A stretch of 64,000 nt of DNA from JAJPXI01 sp051867655 (GCA_051867655.1 JBJDYV010000018.1:1-64000); one strand, 5' to 3'. Counted from the stretch's first letter, positions 25,160-33,991 are shown. Translations and numbers: made by a program. The notes: generated by a model not told the origin, from the letters alone.

Positions 25160-25453
25160 TTACAGGATGATGCAGATCAAACCGCCGGAGCCTTCGTTGA
25201 TGATGCGCTGCAGCGTCTCCCGCAGCTTGGCGCGGGCGTCCTCCGGCATCCGCTTCAGCTTTGCGTTCAGATCCTCCCCCACCAGGTCGTGGAAGGACTT
25301 TCCGAAAATATTGGACTGCCAGATCTTCGAGGTGTCCCCTTCGAACTCCTGCAATAGATAGTGGATCATCTCCTCCGACTGCTTTTCCGTTCCCATAATG
25401 GGCGAGACCTCGGTCTGGATATCCGCCCGGATCATATGTATACTCTGGAGCAA
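25160..25453 (-). CDS. spoIVA: Stage IV sporulation protein A, C-terminal fragment separated by insertion
   Basis: Encodes the end of SpoIVA, reading SIHMIRADIQTEVSP, GTEKQSEEMIHYLLQEFEG and finally INEGSGGLICIIL, all closely matching the B. subtilis C-terminus. Native codons run from His at 25,438; the first five codons of the open frame (from a TTG at 25,453) belong to the inserted element. On its own this fragment has no ribosome site and would not be usefully expressed. Joined to the fragment at 51,634-50,432 through the shared CATAT it restores 492 codons in frame. The C-terminal domain is required in B. subtilis for SpoIVA localisation through SpoVM and for coat attachment. Confidence 0.95.
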   Translation of the reverse strand: MLQSIHMIRADIQTEVSPIMGTEKQSEEMIHYLLQEFEGDTSKIWQSNIFGKSFHDLVGEDLNAKLKRMPEDARAKLRETLQRIINEGSGGLICIIL

Positions 25454-25463
25454 AGAGAAGTAC
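25431..25463 (-). other. Left attachment junction of the spoIVA element
   Basis: On the - strand the element arm GTACTTCTCTTTG (25,463-25,451) is followed after 12 bases by the shared core CATAT (25,438-25,434) and then spoIVA sequence (GATCCGGGCGG). The recombinase stop codon spans the junction. Confidence 0.85.
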
Positions 25464-27075
25464 TTCTATGACGCCGATGGATGCAATACTCCTGACGTTC
25501 CGGCAGAATTTTCAGGTACACATCTACCTCCACACCGTTTTTGTCATCCGTACCGCGAACTTCCATGCGATCAAGAAGGGCGTCAATGATGCCGATGGAA
25601 AAACCGTTCGAAAAATCCACTTCTTTGATGATGGCCTGGCGCAGTGTCTCGATGGAAATGCGCATGTCCTGATTTTTCATCTTCTCCTCTTTCAGCGTTT
25701 GGATCTGACTTTGGAGCTTTTCGATCTCACCGTTAAAGCGTTCGTTTCGAAGGGAAAACTCCTCATTCGAGATTCGGCCATCAATACTCAGGTCCAAAAG
25801 TTTATCTTTCCGGTGAAGAATCTCTTCGATACTGTCCTTGCATCGTGTAATTTCTTCATCCATTTTCGCACTGCTGCTCGTCGTGGCATACAACTCCATC
25901 AGTTCCTGAATCAAATCCGCCTTATAGGTCGCAATCTCCTCCAAGACCTGCCGTACAATGTCGTCTGCTTCTGATGTGTAAAGGATAGGAGCTGTACACC
26001 CGTTCTTGCCGCTTCTCACGTATTCCTGGCAGTGCCAGACCTCCTTATTACCGGTTTTATACCTGTATAGGGAGCGATAATAGGGCGTCTTATGGATGCC
26101 GCAGATAATCTTTCCGCTGTAAGGATACTTGTTCTGGTAGCTGGACTTATCTGCCGCGCTCTGTTTAGCAGCTCGCTTGGACAGAATCAGATTGGCCTTG
26201 TCCCAAAGCTCCTCAGAAACAATCGGCGGCACATTTTCTTCATCCCGGTACATGACCCATTCGTCTGGCGAAAAGTTTTTCACGGTATTGAGTTTAAAGT
26301 CAATTTTGGAGGTCTTTCCTCCACAGTAGTAACCCTTATATTTGGGATTGCTCAGGATCCCGCGAATCGTACTGAACGAAAAAGGATTGTTATTGGTGTT
26401 CGTATAGCCAAGGTCACTAAGGTACCTGGCTATCGTCCGAATTCCCTTCTGCTGGTTGGCATAGAGGTCGAAGATGAGGCGTACGATTTCCGCCTCTTTT
26501 TCATCAATGACTAACCGCCCCTCCTGCTTCCGATAGCCCCAGAAACGGTTGCTGCCCAGAACAACACCTTTTTCAATGGCTCGCCTGAACCCGAACTTCA
26601 CGCGCTCCGACGTTTTGCGCACTTCGTCCTGTGCGATACTGGACATAATGGTCAGACGCAGTTCCGCGTCCGGCATAAGAGTATTGATATTATCTGATTG
26701 GAACAGCACGCCGACGCCATTCCGCAGCAGCTCCTGGGTGTATGTAATGCTGTCCAAGGTATTGCGGGAAAAACGGGAAATCTCTTTTGTTACGATAAAA
26801 TCAAACCGCTTTGCCTTGGCGTCTTTGATCATGCGCAGAAAGTTCTCACGCTTTTTGACGCTGGTACCGCTGATCCCTTCATCGATATATCCGTCCACAA
26901 AAATCCAATTTGGGTTCTTCTGGATGAAATCGCTGTAGTATGATACTTGTGCGGACAGTGAATGGAGCTGCTCGTCCTTATCTGTAGAAACGCGGGCATA
27001 GTATGTCACACGCAGTGGGAGATCATAAATGGTCTTTCCGGTATTCAACGCCTGGCGGATATCATAGATGTCCAT
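25432..27075 (-). CDS. Large serine recombinase of the spoIVA element
   Basis: 547 residues. The catalytic Ser30 is in VTYYARVSTDKDEQ; the resolvase fold continues with GYIDEGISGTSVKKRE and VTKEISRFSRNTLDSI (active-site Arg). The recombinase domain has GSNRFWGYRKQEGRLVI; a zinc-ribbon region (GKIICGIHKTPYYRSLY, then WHCQEYVRSGKNGC) and a long coiled-coil (about 400-480) follow. It should integrate and excise the 25-kb element. The gene abuts the left junction: its TGA uses the last bases of the core plus two bases of spoIVA, so excision would remove this stop and add 36 codons from the other end. AAAGGAGAGGG precedes the ATG. Confidence 0.95.
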   Translation of the reverse strand: MDIYDIRQALNTGKTIYDLPLRVTYYARVSTDKDEQLHSLSAQVSYYSDFIQKNPNWIFVDGYIDEGISGTSVKKRENFLRMIKDAKAKRFDFIVTKEISRFSRNTLDSITYTQELLRNGVGVLFQSDNINTLMPDAELRLTIMSSIAQDEVRKTSERVKFGFRRAIEKGVVLGSNRFWGYRKQEGRLVIDEKEAEIVRLIFDLYANQQKGIRTIARYLSDLGYTNTNNNPFSFSTIRGILSNPKYKGYYCGGKTSKIDFKLNTVKNFSPDEWVMYRDEENVPPIVSEELWDKANLILSKRAAKQSAADKSSYQNKYPYSGKIICGIHKTPYYRSLYRYKTGNKEVWHCQEYVRSGKNGCTAPILYTSEADDIVRQVLEEIATYKADLIQELMELYATTSSSAKMDEEITRCKDSIEEILHRKDKLLDLSIDGRISNEEFSLRNERFNGEIEKLQSQIQTLKEEKMKNQDMRISIETLRQAIIKEVDFSNGFSIGIIDALLDRMEVRGTDDKNGVEVDVYLKILPERQEYCIHRRHRSTSLCSRVYI

Positions 27076-27091
27076 GCTGTCCCTCTCCTTT

Positions 27092-27103
27092 TACTTCTGT
27101 TTG
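27092..27103 (-). promoter_or_regulatory. Extra copy of the attachment-arm motif upstream of the recombinase
   Basis: CAAACAGAAGTA on the - strand is identical to the right attachment arm at 50,420-50,409. It lies 16 bases before the recombinase ATG and next to its ribosome site, so the recombinase may bind its own leader. Confidence 0.55.
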
Positions 27104-27526
27104 CTACATAATATATATTCAAGAGGATTGGGACTCAGTCGTGCAAAATCTGCTTTGATATCCGCACCGGCTGGGCATATTCTGCGCTCTTCTTTTGTAA
27201 AGGCGGGCCCATCAAAAATCCCGTTACTATTGTGCCGCGCTGCGGCGCAATAGTCTTCGCTTTGCTCGCGTTGATCCCATTCGAGGCGGTTGGCCTGCGA
27301 AACGCGCCTGTGGGCGCAGCCTCGAGCTCCCCCGCCTGAGCCGACCCTTTTCCCGCTGCAAAGAAAGGTTTTTCGACACACTGAGATAGCCGCCCGGATC
27401 ATTCCGGGCGGCTATCTTTATCTATCATATAAATTGGACCATTCTATTTCACGGTCTGGCTTTCCGCCGTGAACTGCAGTTTCTGCTTTCTTGGCAGCCT
27501 CGCGCCCGTTCTTTCCGCACGCCTTC
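27104..27526. other. 420-base region without a convincing gene, with stem-loops
   Basis: Between the recombinase and the SLH gene. Visible are ATTGTGCCGC/GCGGCGCAAT at 27,229-27,251 and a perfect 13-bp hairpin at 27,385-27,416 followed by TTTATC on the + strand. A 103-codon minus-strand frame (27,091-27,402) includes Gly/Arg-rich low-complexity sequence and no ribosome site; it is more likely a repeated non-coding sequence than a gene. Confidence 0.5.
27385..27422 (+). terminator. Terminator-like hairpin
   Basis: GATAGCCGCCCGG (27,385-27,397) pairs with CCGGGCGGCTATC (27,404-27,416), followed by TTTATC on the + strand. No + strand gene is recognised upstream, which hints at an unannotated RNA. 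Confidence 0.65.
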
Positions 27527-29770
27527 TCATTTACCCAGCATGGCGGGCGGGCCCACACGGACGGACTCGTCCATCATGCGGATGAGGATGGCGGCCACCT
27601 CGCTGCGCTGGATGTTGCTGTCGGGCTTGAAGGTGCCCCTGGTGTCGGTGCCGTTGACGATGCCGGCGCGGTAGAGCTTATAGATGGCCTGGTCATAGAC
27701 GCTCATGGTCATGTCCACATCGGGAAGGCTGCCGTCGGGGATGTCGTTGACCGCCGCCAGCGCGCTGTCGGGCAGCGCCCGGGAGAACAGGAGTGCGTAC
27801 TGGGCCCGGGTAACCACCTTGCCGGCGTCGGCAAGCAGCGTGTCGTAGCCCGGCTCGGCGGCGCTGCCCTTTTCAGGGATGATGCCGTTTTCCAGGCAGT
27901 AGCTGTAATAGCTGGAGTACCAGTAAGGGCTGCCGTTTCCCAGGGTCACAACGCCCTCGTGGTAGAGCTGGTGCATACAGGCAGCCAGCTTGATCACCTC
28001 GGCGTAGGTCATGTTGTTGTCGGGAGAATAGGTGGTAGCGGTGGTGCCGTTGATCAGCCCCATTCTATGGGCGCCCTTGACGCTCTCGTAATACCACGCG
28101 TTCTCGGGCACATCGATAAACGGGAAGACGTAATTGGAAACGGTCAGGTGCGCCTTGTTGGAGGCCGCTTCCCCCGCCGTGTTGGATACCACGCACCAGA
28201 AGTCGTAGTTGTTGTACTGGGAGATCGTCACATTCTCCAGGATGAGCACGGCGCTGTCCGTGCCGATTTTGGCGGGCACGCCGGCGTCCACCACCCACCA
28301 CTGGTAGTGCAGATTCTCTCCCGTGGCGGCCACGGTGAAGGTCACGGTGTCGCCGGGCCGGGCGTCCACCGCCTTGGGATGGGCCGCGATAACCGGCGCA
28401 CTGTTCAGCGCGGGGAAGGTATAGCTGATCCGGATCTGCTGGGTACCCGCGCCGCTGAGGACGGTGGCCGCCGCGCCATTGACCACGGCCTGGGCACTGG
28501 GGCTGAAGAAGGTATCATCCTTCTTGGCCTCCAGGGTCACGACTGCGGAGTAAGCAACACCCGGCTGGAACTTATCGTGCTGGGGCTCCCAGGACACGCT
28601 GGCCACCGTGTAGCCCGCCTTTTCAGACACCGTTCCCGTTTGAGCGGGAGCCTCCCCCACCACGGGGGCGGTGATCTCCACCGCTGCGTCGGGGAGGGAA
28701 CTGCCGCAGGGGGGGAAGGTGTAACTGATGAGGATATGCTTCGTTCCGCCGCCGGAGACCAGCGTGCCTTCCTGACCGTTCACATAGACCCTGGCGTTTT
28801 TGTCGAACACGCCGCCATAGTAGTCAATGTCCGCCGCCACGGTGACGGTGTAGGCCACGCCCGCCTGGAACACACTGTCGGCGGGCGACCAGGTGGCCTT
28901 GCCAGCGGTGTAATCATAGGTGCCGGTGCCGCCGTAGGTGGCCGGCTTCTCGCCGACGACCGGCGCGTCGATGCCCACATAAACTTCGGACAGGGCGGGG
29001 GCCGCCTGGGCGGTGAAGGTGTAAAGGAGCGCTCTCTGTTCACTGTGGCCGTACACACCGAGGACCTCGGCGTCCTTCCCGTTGATGGTCGCAAAAACAA
29101 AGTCATTCGGATCGGCAAATTGATTACCGCTCGCCGGCGCGAGGTAGATGTAGAGCGTATACTTCTGGCCGGATACAAACTTGTCGCTTGCGCTCATCCA
29201 GCGATAGCCGCTTTGGTCAAACCAGCCGATATCGGCGATGACGGCGGCCGTCGTTTGGGGGTCCGCCCCCTCAAACCTGGGCGAGGCGCCGTGGACCGGT
29301 GCAGTGATGCCGGTTACGTCCACGCCGTAGACGACGGCGTCCGTGGCGGTGAAGGTGTAAAGGAGCGCTCTCTGTTCACTGCGGCCGTACACATTGAGGA
29401 CCTCGGCGTCCTTCCCGTTGATGGTCGCAAAAACAAAGTCCTTCGGAGCGGCAAATTGGTAGCCGCTCGCCGGCGTGAGGTAGATGTAGACCGTATACTT
29501 CTGGCCGGATACAAACTTGTCGCTTGCGCTCATCCACCGATAGCCGCTTTGGTCAAACCAGCCGATGTCGGCGATGACGGCGGCCGTCGTTTGGGGGTCC
29601 GCCCCCTCAAACCTGGGCGAAGCGCCGTGGACCGGTGCAGTGATGCCGGTCACGTCCACGCCGGAGACGACGCCGGCCGCGAGGGCGGGGACGCCTACCG
29701 CCGGGATCAGTGCCAGCAGCATTACCAGGGTGAGCAGGACACTGAGAAGTCTGTTTGTTCGTTTTGCCAT
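27527..29770 (-). CDS. SLH-domain cell-surface protein with Ig-like and tandem repeats
   Basis: 747 residues from the ATG at 29,770 (GGAGG nine bases upstream). Order: signal peptide (LLSVLLTLVMLLALIPAVGV), two nearly identical 112-residue repeats starting VDVTGITAPVHGASPRFEG, two more divergent beta-rich repeats (EVYVGIDAPVVGEKPATYGG; AAVEITAPVVGEAPAQTG), an Ig-like domain (HPKAVDARPGDTVTFTVAAT) and about three S-layer homology motifs at the C-terminus (FIDVPENAWYYESVKGAH; GTFKPDSNIQRSEVAAILIR). It should be exported and bound to secondary cell-wall polymers. The repeats may bind a ligand; nothing identifies it. Confidence 0.88.
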   Translation of the reverse strand: MAKRTNRLLSVLLTLVMLLALIPAVGVPALAAGVVSGVDVTGITAPVHGASPRFEGADPQTTAAVIADIGWFDQSGYRWMSASDKFVSGQKYTVYIYLTPASGYQFAAPKDFVFATINGKDAEVLNVYGRSEQRALLYTFTATDAVVYGVDVTGITAPVHGASPRFEGADPQTTAAVIADIGWFDQSGYRWMSASDKFVSGQKYTLYIYLAPASGNQFADPNDFVFATINGKDAEVLGVYGHSEQRALLYTFTAQAAPALSEVYVGIDAPVVGEKPATYGGTGTYDYTAGKATWSPADSVFQAGVAYTVTVAADIDYYGGVFDKNARVYVNGQEGTLVSGGGTKHILISYTFPPCGSSLPDAAVEITAPVVGEAPAQTGTVSEKAGYTVASVSWEPQHDKFQPGVAYSAVVTLEAKKDDTFFSPSAQAVVNGAAATVLSGAGTQQIRISYTFPALNSAPVIAAHPKAVDARPGDTVTFTVAATGENLHYQWWVVDAGVPAKIGTDSAVLILENVTISQYNNYDFWCVVSNTAGEAASNKAHLTVSNYVFPFIDVPENAWYYESVKGAHRMGLINGTTATTYSPDNNMTYAEVIKLAACMHQLYHEGVVTLGNGSPYWYSSYYSYCLENGIIPEKGSAAEPGYDTLLADAGKVVTRAQYALLFSRALPDSALAAVNDIPDGSLPDVDMTMSVYDQAIYKLYRAGIVNGTDTRGTFKPDSNIQRSEVAAILIRMMDESVRVGPPAMLGK

Positions 29771-29886
29771 ATTGGATTCCTCCTTCAATTCTTAGTTTCG
29801 GAAACCGTGTTGTTCCATCTGTTACCATCCCGCGCGCAGAACGAATCCACTCTCGTCTGGGTCTGCCTCCCGCAGCAGGAGGGAGC
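29215..29886 (-). repeat. 336-bp tandem DNA repeat within the SLH gene (approximate limits)
   Basis: Two copies, 336 bp apart (for example GGTCAAACCAGCCGAT at 29,215 and 29,551), encode the 112-residue repeats. They differ at only a few scattered bases, which indicates recent duplication or gene conversion. The right limit given here is approximate; the repeated coding part spans about 28,980-29,650. Confidence 0.6.
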
Positions 29887-31030
29887 CGTCGTAGCCGCTC
29901 TGCACCAGGGCGAAACGGCGGAGATTGCCGCCTCCGTCCACATAGGAGATGCCGTAATTGGGGATGGTACCCATAAAACCCAGCTGCACCGCCACCGGGG
30001 CGTCCGCCGTCATCACCTCCGGCAGGCTGTCCAGCCCCTCCTCCAGCACAACAGGCGTGGCGGAGAAGATCGCCGCCCCAGTCTCCGTGAAGTCCTTCAG
30101 CTCCAGCGTCAGCACTGTGAACGACCTCACCGGGCTGTCCGTGGTGAAGAGGAGGAAGGCGGCGCCGTCGCCGTCGTAGAGGGTGACATAGTAGTCGGGG
30201 AACATCCCTTCCGGCAGGTACTCCACCGACACCGGGCTCGGCTCCACGGCCTTCCAGCCGCCTGTTACGGAGAAGGGTGTCAGGGGCAGGGGCTCCCCAG
30301 CGGGGTCCAGGGCCCAGAAATCCTCTGCTGTCATGTCTGACTTCTCCGATTCCGCGATGTCCCAGCTTCCGGTTTCGTTGTAATAGACCTCGTGATCACC
30401 GTCGCTGTTCAGACCGGTAAAAAGGAAGCTCTCACATTCCAGCCTGGTCCCGTCTTTGGTGAGATAAAACACGCCCTGGCCGCTCTCCGCCGCGCTTTTG
30501 GAGCCGTAGTAGTAGAAGCGGCCGTCGCCCATGTAGACGTAGCTGCTGCGGTACCAGCCCTCAAAGACCAGCTCCGGCTTGCCGTCCACCAGGGTATAGA
30601 GGGCGTTGGTCATCCCGTAGAGCCCTCCCACCGCCAGCTCCGGGATCCCGTCGCCGCTGAGGTCTTCGATCAGATAGCCCATCTCATACACGGCATCGTC
30701 TCCCATACCCCGGGCGGTCTCCAAAACGCCCATTTCGCCGGGCTCGTCGCTGTCCTGACCGAAGGGGTCGGCCACCAGGGCGTAAAAGTGCTCCACAAGC
30801 TCGTCATAAGCGTGGTCAAATTCCTCGTCCTGCGGGTTTGACGGCTGTGTATCCTTTAACGGCTTGTTTGGCGATGTCTCGACCTGTCCGTCCGTGGACT
30901 GGGACGCCGTTGTGTTCTCGGAGGGCGGCTCCGTCCCGGTGTCGGGCTGGTTGGAGCCCGACGAAGTGGAGCAGGCCGTCAGAACCGCCAGCATCAAAAT
31001 GCTCAGTAAAATCGCCGCGAATCGTTTCAT
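29822..31030 (-). CDS. Lipoprotein with VCBS/DUF-like secreted domain, function unknown
   Basis: 402 residues from the ATG at 31,030, eight bases after AAGGAG. Lipoprotein signal with lipobox LTACS, then a Ser/Thr-rich linker. The mature domain contains YLIEDLSGDGIPELAVGGLYG, a calcium-binding-like DxSGDGxxE motif common in clostridial secreted proteins, followed by GLNSDGDHEVYYNETG of the same type. No enzyme motif is seen. First of a run of lipoprotein genes on this element. Confidence 0.72.
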   Translation of the reverse strand: MKRFAAILLSILMLAVLTACSTSSGSNQPDTGTEPPSENTTASQSTDGQVETSPNKPLKDTQPSNPQDEEFDHAYDELVEHFYALVADPFGQDSDEPGEMGVLETARGMGDDAVYEMGYLIEDLSGDGIPELAVGGLYGMTNALYTLVDGKPELVFEGWYRSSYVYMGDGRFYYYGSKSAAESGQGVFYLTKDGTRLECESFLFTGLNSDGDHEVYYNETGSWDIAESEKSDMTAEDFWALDPAGEPLPLTPFSVTGGWKAVEPSPVSVEYLPEGMFPDYYVTLYDGDGAAFLLFTTDSPVRSFTVLTLELKDFTETGAAIFSATPVVLEEGLDSLPEVMTADAPVAVQLGFMGTIPNYGISYVDGGGNLRRFALVQSGYDGSLLLREADPDESGFVLRAGW

Positions 31031-31126
31031 GGTTCTCACTCCTTAGCTTCCCGCAGAAAACGGGGTCATAGGCAAATTCTCATATTCCGGTTCCCAGGCA
31101 TAGAAGTATTCCATGCTTTTGTTCTC

Positions 31127-32731
31127 TCAACCAGAGCCGGATATCAGGACCGTCGTATCACCTGTCTGCTCTCCAAGGAGAGGCGTACCACCCAGCTCCG
31201 TGACGGTCAGTGTGCTTTCATAGTCGTTCCCGCTAAATTGGGATCGCTGATCAAAGGCGACCACTCCGGTCAGGCCGGGGCCGTTGCTGAATGCCCCCCA
31301 CAGCCGGTAGGCGTACACCATGCCCTTCTCCGTCATGCCGAGATAGTTGAGGATCCCGTGAAGCTCCATACTAACGCTACCAGTCTCCCGGTAGACGTAA
31401 TAATTGAAGTTGTCGCCGTTCCCCTCCGACACAGTCAGGGAGCCGCCGGCCTCGTCGTTCCACCACGCGCTGTTTTGCAGGCTCGCCGGTATCGTGTACC
31501 GCTGGAAGGAAACGGTATCCCACAGGCCTACCTTCTCTCCGCTTTTGGTAACGGCCCAGACGTCGGGGAGCCCGTCTGCGGAAGACCGTGCGAGGTCCTT
31601 CACGTCTGTCACACCCAAAAGGGGCCCGCCGCCGCAGAAGTACCCACCGGAAAGGCAGGACAGGACGTCGATATACTCCACCCGCCCCTCCTGGGTCAGC
31701 AGGAACACAAAGGGTTCGTCGGCCTCCCCGATCTCGCCGCAGAAGATTTTGGTATAGCTGCCGTACAGCCCGTTTACGGTCAGATCCTTGTCATAGAGCG
31801 CGGCGTCTGTGTTGATGAGGCCATCTTCCCCCAGCAGGGCCTCCAGCCGGGGCGTCTGCCGCACCCGAAGGGTCACGGTATTGCCCTGCCGCTTTACTGT
31901 CAGATAGTCCCCCAGCTGGGCGGTCTCCGTCTGGCCGGCGTCCTTCTCCAAATTCAGGAGCAGGTCTCGGTCCATGTAACTGGCCCCCGCAGGGCTTCCA
32001 ATGTGGGCGATGACATGGAGAACACCATCGCTCAGATAGAGAGGCAGGTCCGGGTTCAGGTTCTGCTCCGAGAGCGTCCAGCTCCGCAGCTCCTGATAGC
32101 CACCGGAATAGATATCCTCCATGTCCCCCCAGCCGGCGTGGAAGGCGTCGTCAAACTCTTTCGCCGCAGCCCGGCGCAGGGCAGACAGGTACTCCGCCTC
32201 GGTCACACCCAGCGTTCTGAGAATGTCCGAGTTGGTCAGCCGCACGCCCTTCGCCGTGTCATAGCTGTAAGCGGCGTACCCCTCAAAGCCGTCGTAAAAA
32301 TAGGCGTATCGCAGCACCAGGGAGAGAACGTCCCCGCTGCGGAAGCTCTCATACTCCACGCTGCTGCAGTAGGGAGTCTCCTTTTTTTGGACGCTCTCCA
32401 GGCACTCCTTTGCGATTTCGCCGTAGGTGGAGGCGATCTCCTGGTTGATGGCGGCGGCGTCGGCTGTGTCATCCTCGATCTGCGGCACATGGAAGGAATA
32501 CTTATATGAGAAGCCGTCGTCGGAAGCGCCCTCTCCTTCCTCGCTGTAAAGCTCAGTGATCGTAATCTCTTTCGTTTTTTCAGGCAGAGGCTTTTCTGTC
32601 CCCTGCGTTACAGGGCTCCCGGTGGGTTCCTCACCGCTGCTCTCCGGCTGCTCCGTTTGCTGCCCGCAAGCGCAGAGCAGCGCCAGCAGGAGCGCAAAGG
32701 CAAGAAGCAGCGCTGCGAGTCTCTTTTTCAT
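31127..32731 (-). CDS. DUF3298-like lipoprotein, copy A
   Basis: 534 residues from the ATG at 32,731 (GGAGT upstream; the open frame beyond is not preceded by a site). Lipobox LLCACG at the signal peptide. Residues about 60-250 (FSYKYSFHVPQIEDDTADAA, SFRSGDVLSLVLRYAYFYDG, RAAAKEFDDAFHAGW) resemble the DUF3298/RsiV-type extracellular domain; the rest has no known match. Paralogous with the gene at 34,082-35,710: both share the leader ITITELYSE / LAITELYSE and the same domain order. Confidence 0.75.
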   Translation of the reverse strand: MKKRLAALLLAFALLLALLCACGQQTEQPESSGEEPTGSPVTQGTEKPLPEKTKEITITELYSEEGEGASDDGFSYKYSFHVPQIEDDTADAAAINQEIASTYGEIAKECLESVQKKETPYCSSVEYESFRSGDVLSLVLRYAYFYDGFEGYAAYSYDTAKGVRLTNSDILRTLGVTEAEYLSALRRAAAKEFDDAFHAGWGDMEDIYSGGYQELRSWTLSEQNLNPDLPLYLSDGVLHVIAHIGSPAGASYMDRDLLLNLEKDAGQTETAQLGDYLTVKRQGNTVTLRVRQTPRLEALLGEDGLINTDAALYDKDLTVNGLYGSYTKIFCGEIGEADEPFVFLLTQEGRVEYIDVLSCLSGGYFCGGGPLLGVTDVKDLARSSADGLPDVWAVTKSGEKVGLWDTVSFQRYTIPASLQNSAWWNDEAGGSLTVSEGNGDNFNYYVYRETGSVSMELHGILNYLGMTEKGMVYAYRLWGAFSNGPGLTGVVAFDQRSQFSGNDYESTLTVTELGGTPLLGEQTGDTTVLISGSG

Positions 32732-32783
32732 ATCATTCAACTCCTTCGGGCTTTCGGCCCTTTTGTGCGGGCAGACGGTACCG

Positions 32784-33587
32784 TCAGAGCTGAGCCAAAA
32801 GCCTGATCGCCCGTCTCCGGGCTTTCTCGATCGCCTCATGCTCCCGGCGCTCGACCGCCGCACCGCTCAGTCTGAACTTCAATCCCCACAGTTCTTTGAT
32901 ACTCTCCACCGACACGCCCACAACGAAATCATCCGTTTCCTGCTCCAGGCTCTGCCGGAAAGCCGGAAGCGACCGCTCCCTGATCGGTTCGACCGGCGCC
33001 TGGTGAAAGGACAGCTGCATGAAGGCCGACGCGGACCACGCCCGGCACAAAGCGTCCTCATCGTTGAGCAGATGGTTACAAAGACAGTCCAGCTCCAGCT
33101 GCAGCTGGCTGGGGGCGTATACCCAGCCCAGCGCAATGATGGCGATCCGTCTCAGTTTGGGCGAAGGGAGGGCGGTGTACCGGATCAGATACGGCACCAG
33201 CTTTTCGCGCTCCGGCTCCTCGCGCGTATCCGGACTGTAGAAGCTCTGGGCGATCAGGCTGGCGATATGGACCGACTCAAACTCGTCCCTGACGTCCAAA
33301 AGAGGAAAAAGGAAATCACGGCCTTCTTTCCTCCGCTTCGCAAAGCTGCTCTCCATGTCAAGGCGGTCCGCTTTATCGCGTTTCCAATCCTCGAGCACCA
33401 CCTCATAGTGATATTCAATCTGCTTGCTGCCGGCCAGATCGGCTTGAAACGTCAGAAGAAGACCGATGTCAAAACCGCTCCTTTTCAGCTCCTCGTACGC
33501 AAGCTCAAACTCACGGCGCGTCAGGGCTGAACGCCGGTCTCTTTCTCTTTGGATCTCCTCCAGGATCGCAAGTGTCGATTTCTTCAC
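32784..33587 (-). CDS. HEAT-like helical repeat protein
   Basis: 267 residues, almost entirely helical, cytosolic and without signal peptide. Segments such as LRRIAIIALGWVYAPSQLQL and ALCRAWSASAFMQLSFH fit HEAT/armadillo-type repeats, which bind proteins. It overlaps the next upstream gene (ATGA, 33,584-33,587) and lies 53 bases before lipoprotein copy A. Function not recognised. Confidence 0.65.
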   Translation of the reverse strand: MKKSTLAILEEIQRERDRRSALTRREFELAYEELKRSGFDIGLLLTFQADLAGSKQIEYHYEVVLEDWKRDKADRLDMESSFAKRRKEGRDFLFPLLDVRDEFESVHIASLIAQSFYSPDTREEPEREKLVPYLIRYTALPSPKLRRIAIIALGWVYAPSQLQLELDCLCNHLLNDEDALCRAWSASAFMQLSFHQAPVEPIRERSLPAFRQSLEQETDDFVVGVSVESIKELWGLKFRLSGAAVERREHEAIEKARRRAIRLLAQL

Positions 33588-33991
33588 ATCCGTTTCATTC
33601 GCAGCATATCCAGGAGCGTAATTCCCCCATTTTCATTCTCCGGGATCTCGACCCAGGGAGACACTTCCTCGCCAAGGACCTCGCCGGTGATCTGCGTATT
33701 GTACAGAAACTTTCCGTCTTCCTCTTTCCATTCATGCTTCCCGGTCACAAAGAAGTCTCCGGCAAGCTCTGCTCCTTCTGAAATCGCATCGTTGATCTCA
33801 TCCTGCGTCATGCCCTGTGGGATCTTCATCATATCGAGGACCGTTCCATCCGGCGTGAATTCCATCACTGCGCCGAACATGGACGGGTCAAAATCCTCTA
33901 TGTTGTTTGCTTCCTCCCGCGTGACCCACTTCATTTCGCCGTCCGCGAACGAGAGAACCGCGGATACTTCCCATTTTCCAATCAGATTCAT
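33584..33991 (-). CDS. Small lipocalin-like protein
   Basis: 135 residues from the ATG at 33,991; the ATG nine bases further up touches the ribosome site. It starts MNLIGKWEVSAVLSF and contains GAVMEFTPDGTVLDMM and GKFLYNTQITGE, a beta-barrel type pattern of lipocalin-like 'GKW' proteins in clostridia. No signal peptide, so cytosolic. It overlaps the HEAT-like gene by four bases and is probably co-transcribed with it. Confidence 0.6.
   Translation of the reverse strand: MNLIGKWEVSAVLSFADGEMKWVTREEANNIEDFDPSMFGAVMEFTPDGTVLDMMKIPQGMTQDEINDAISEGAELAGDFFVTGKHEWKEEDGKFLYNTQITGEVLGEEVSPWVEIPENENGGITLLDMLRMKRM

Noticed and set aside
27091..27402. A 103-codon - strand frame between recombinase and SLH gene
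   Set aside because: No ribosome site; Gly/Arg-rich low-complexity middle; it overlaps hairpins and looks like a spuriously translated repeated intergenic sequence.
27491..30340. A 949-codon + strand open frame opposite the SLH and lipoprotein genes
   Set aside because: It mirrors the codon structure of two well-supported - strand genes with ribosome sites and signal peptides; its protein is His/Gly/Val-rich low complexity without a domain, and it spans the gap between them.
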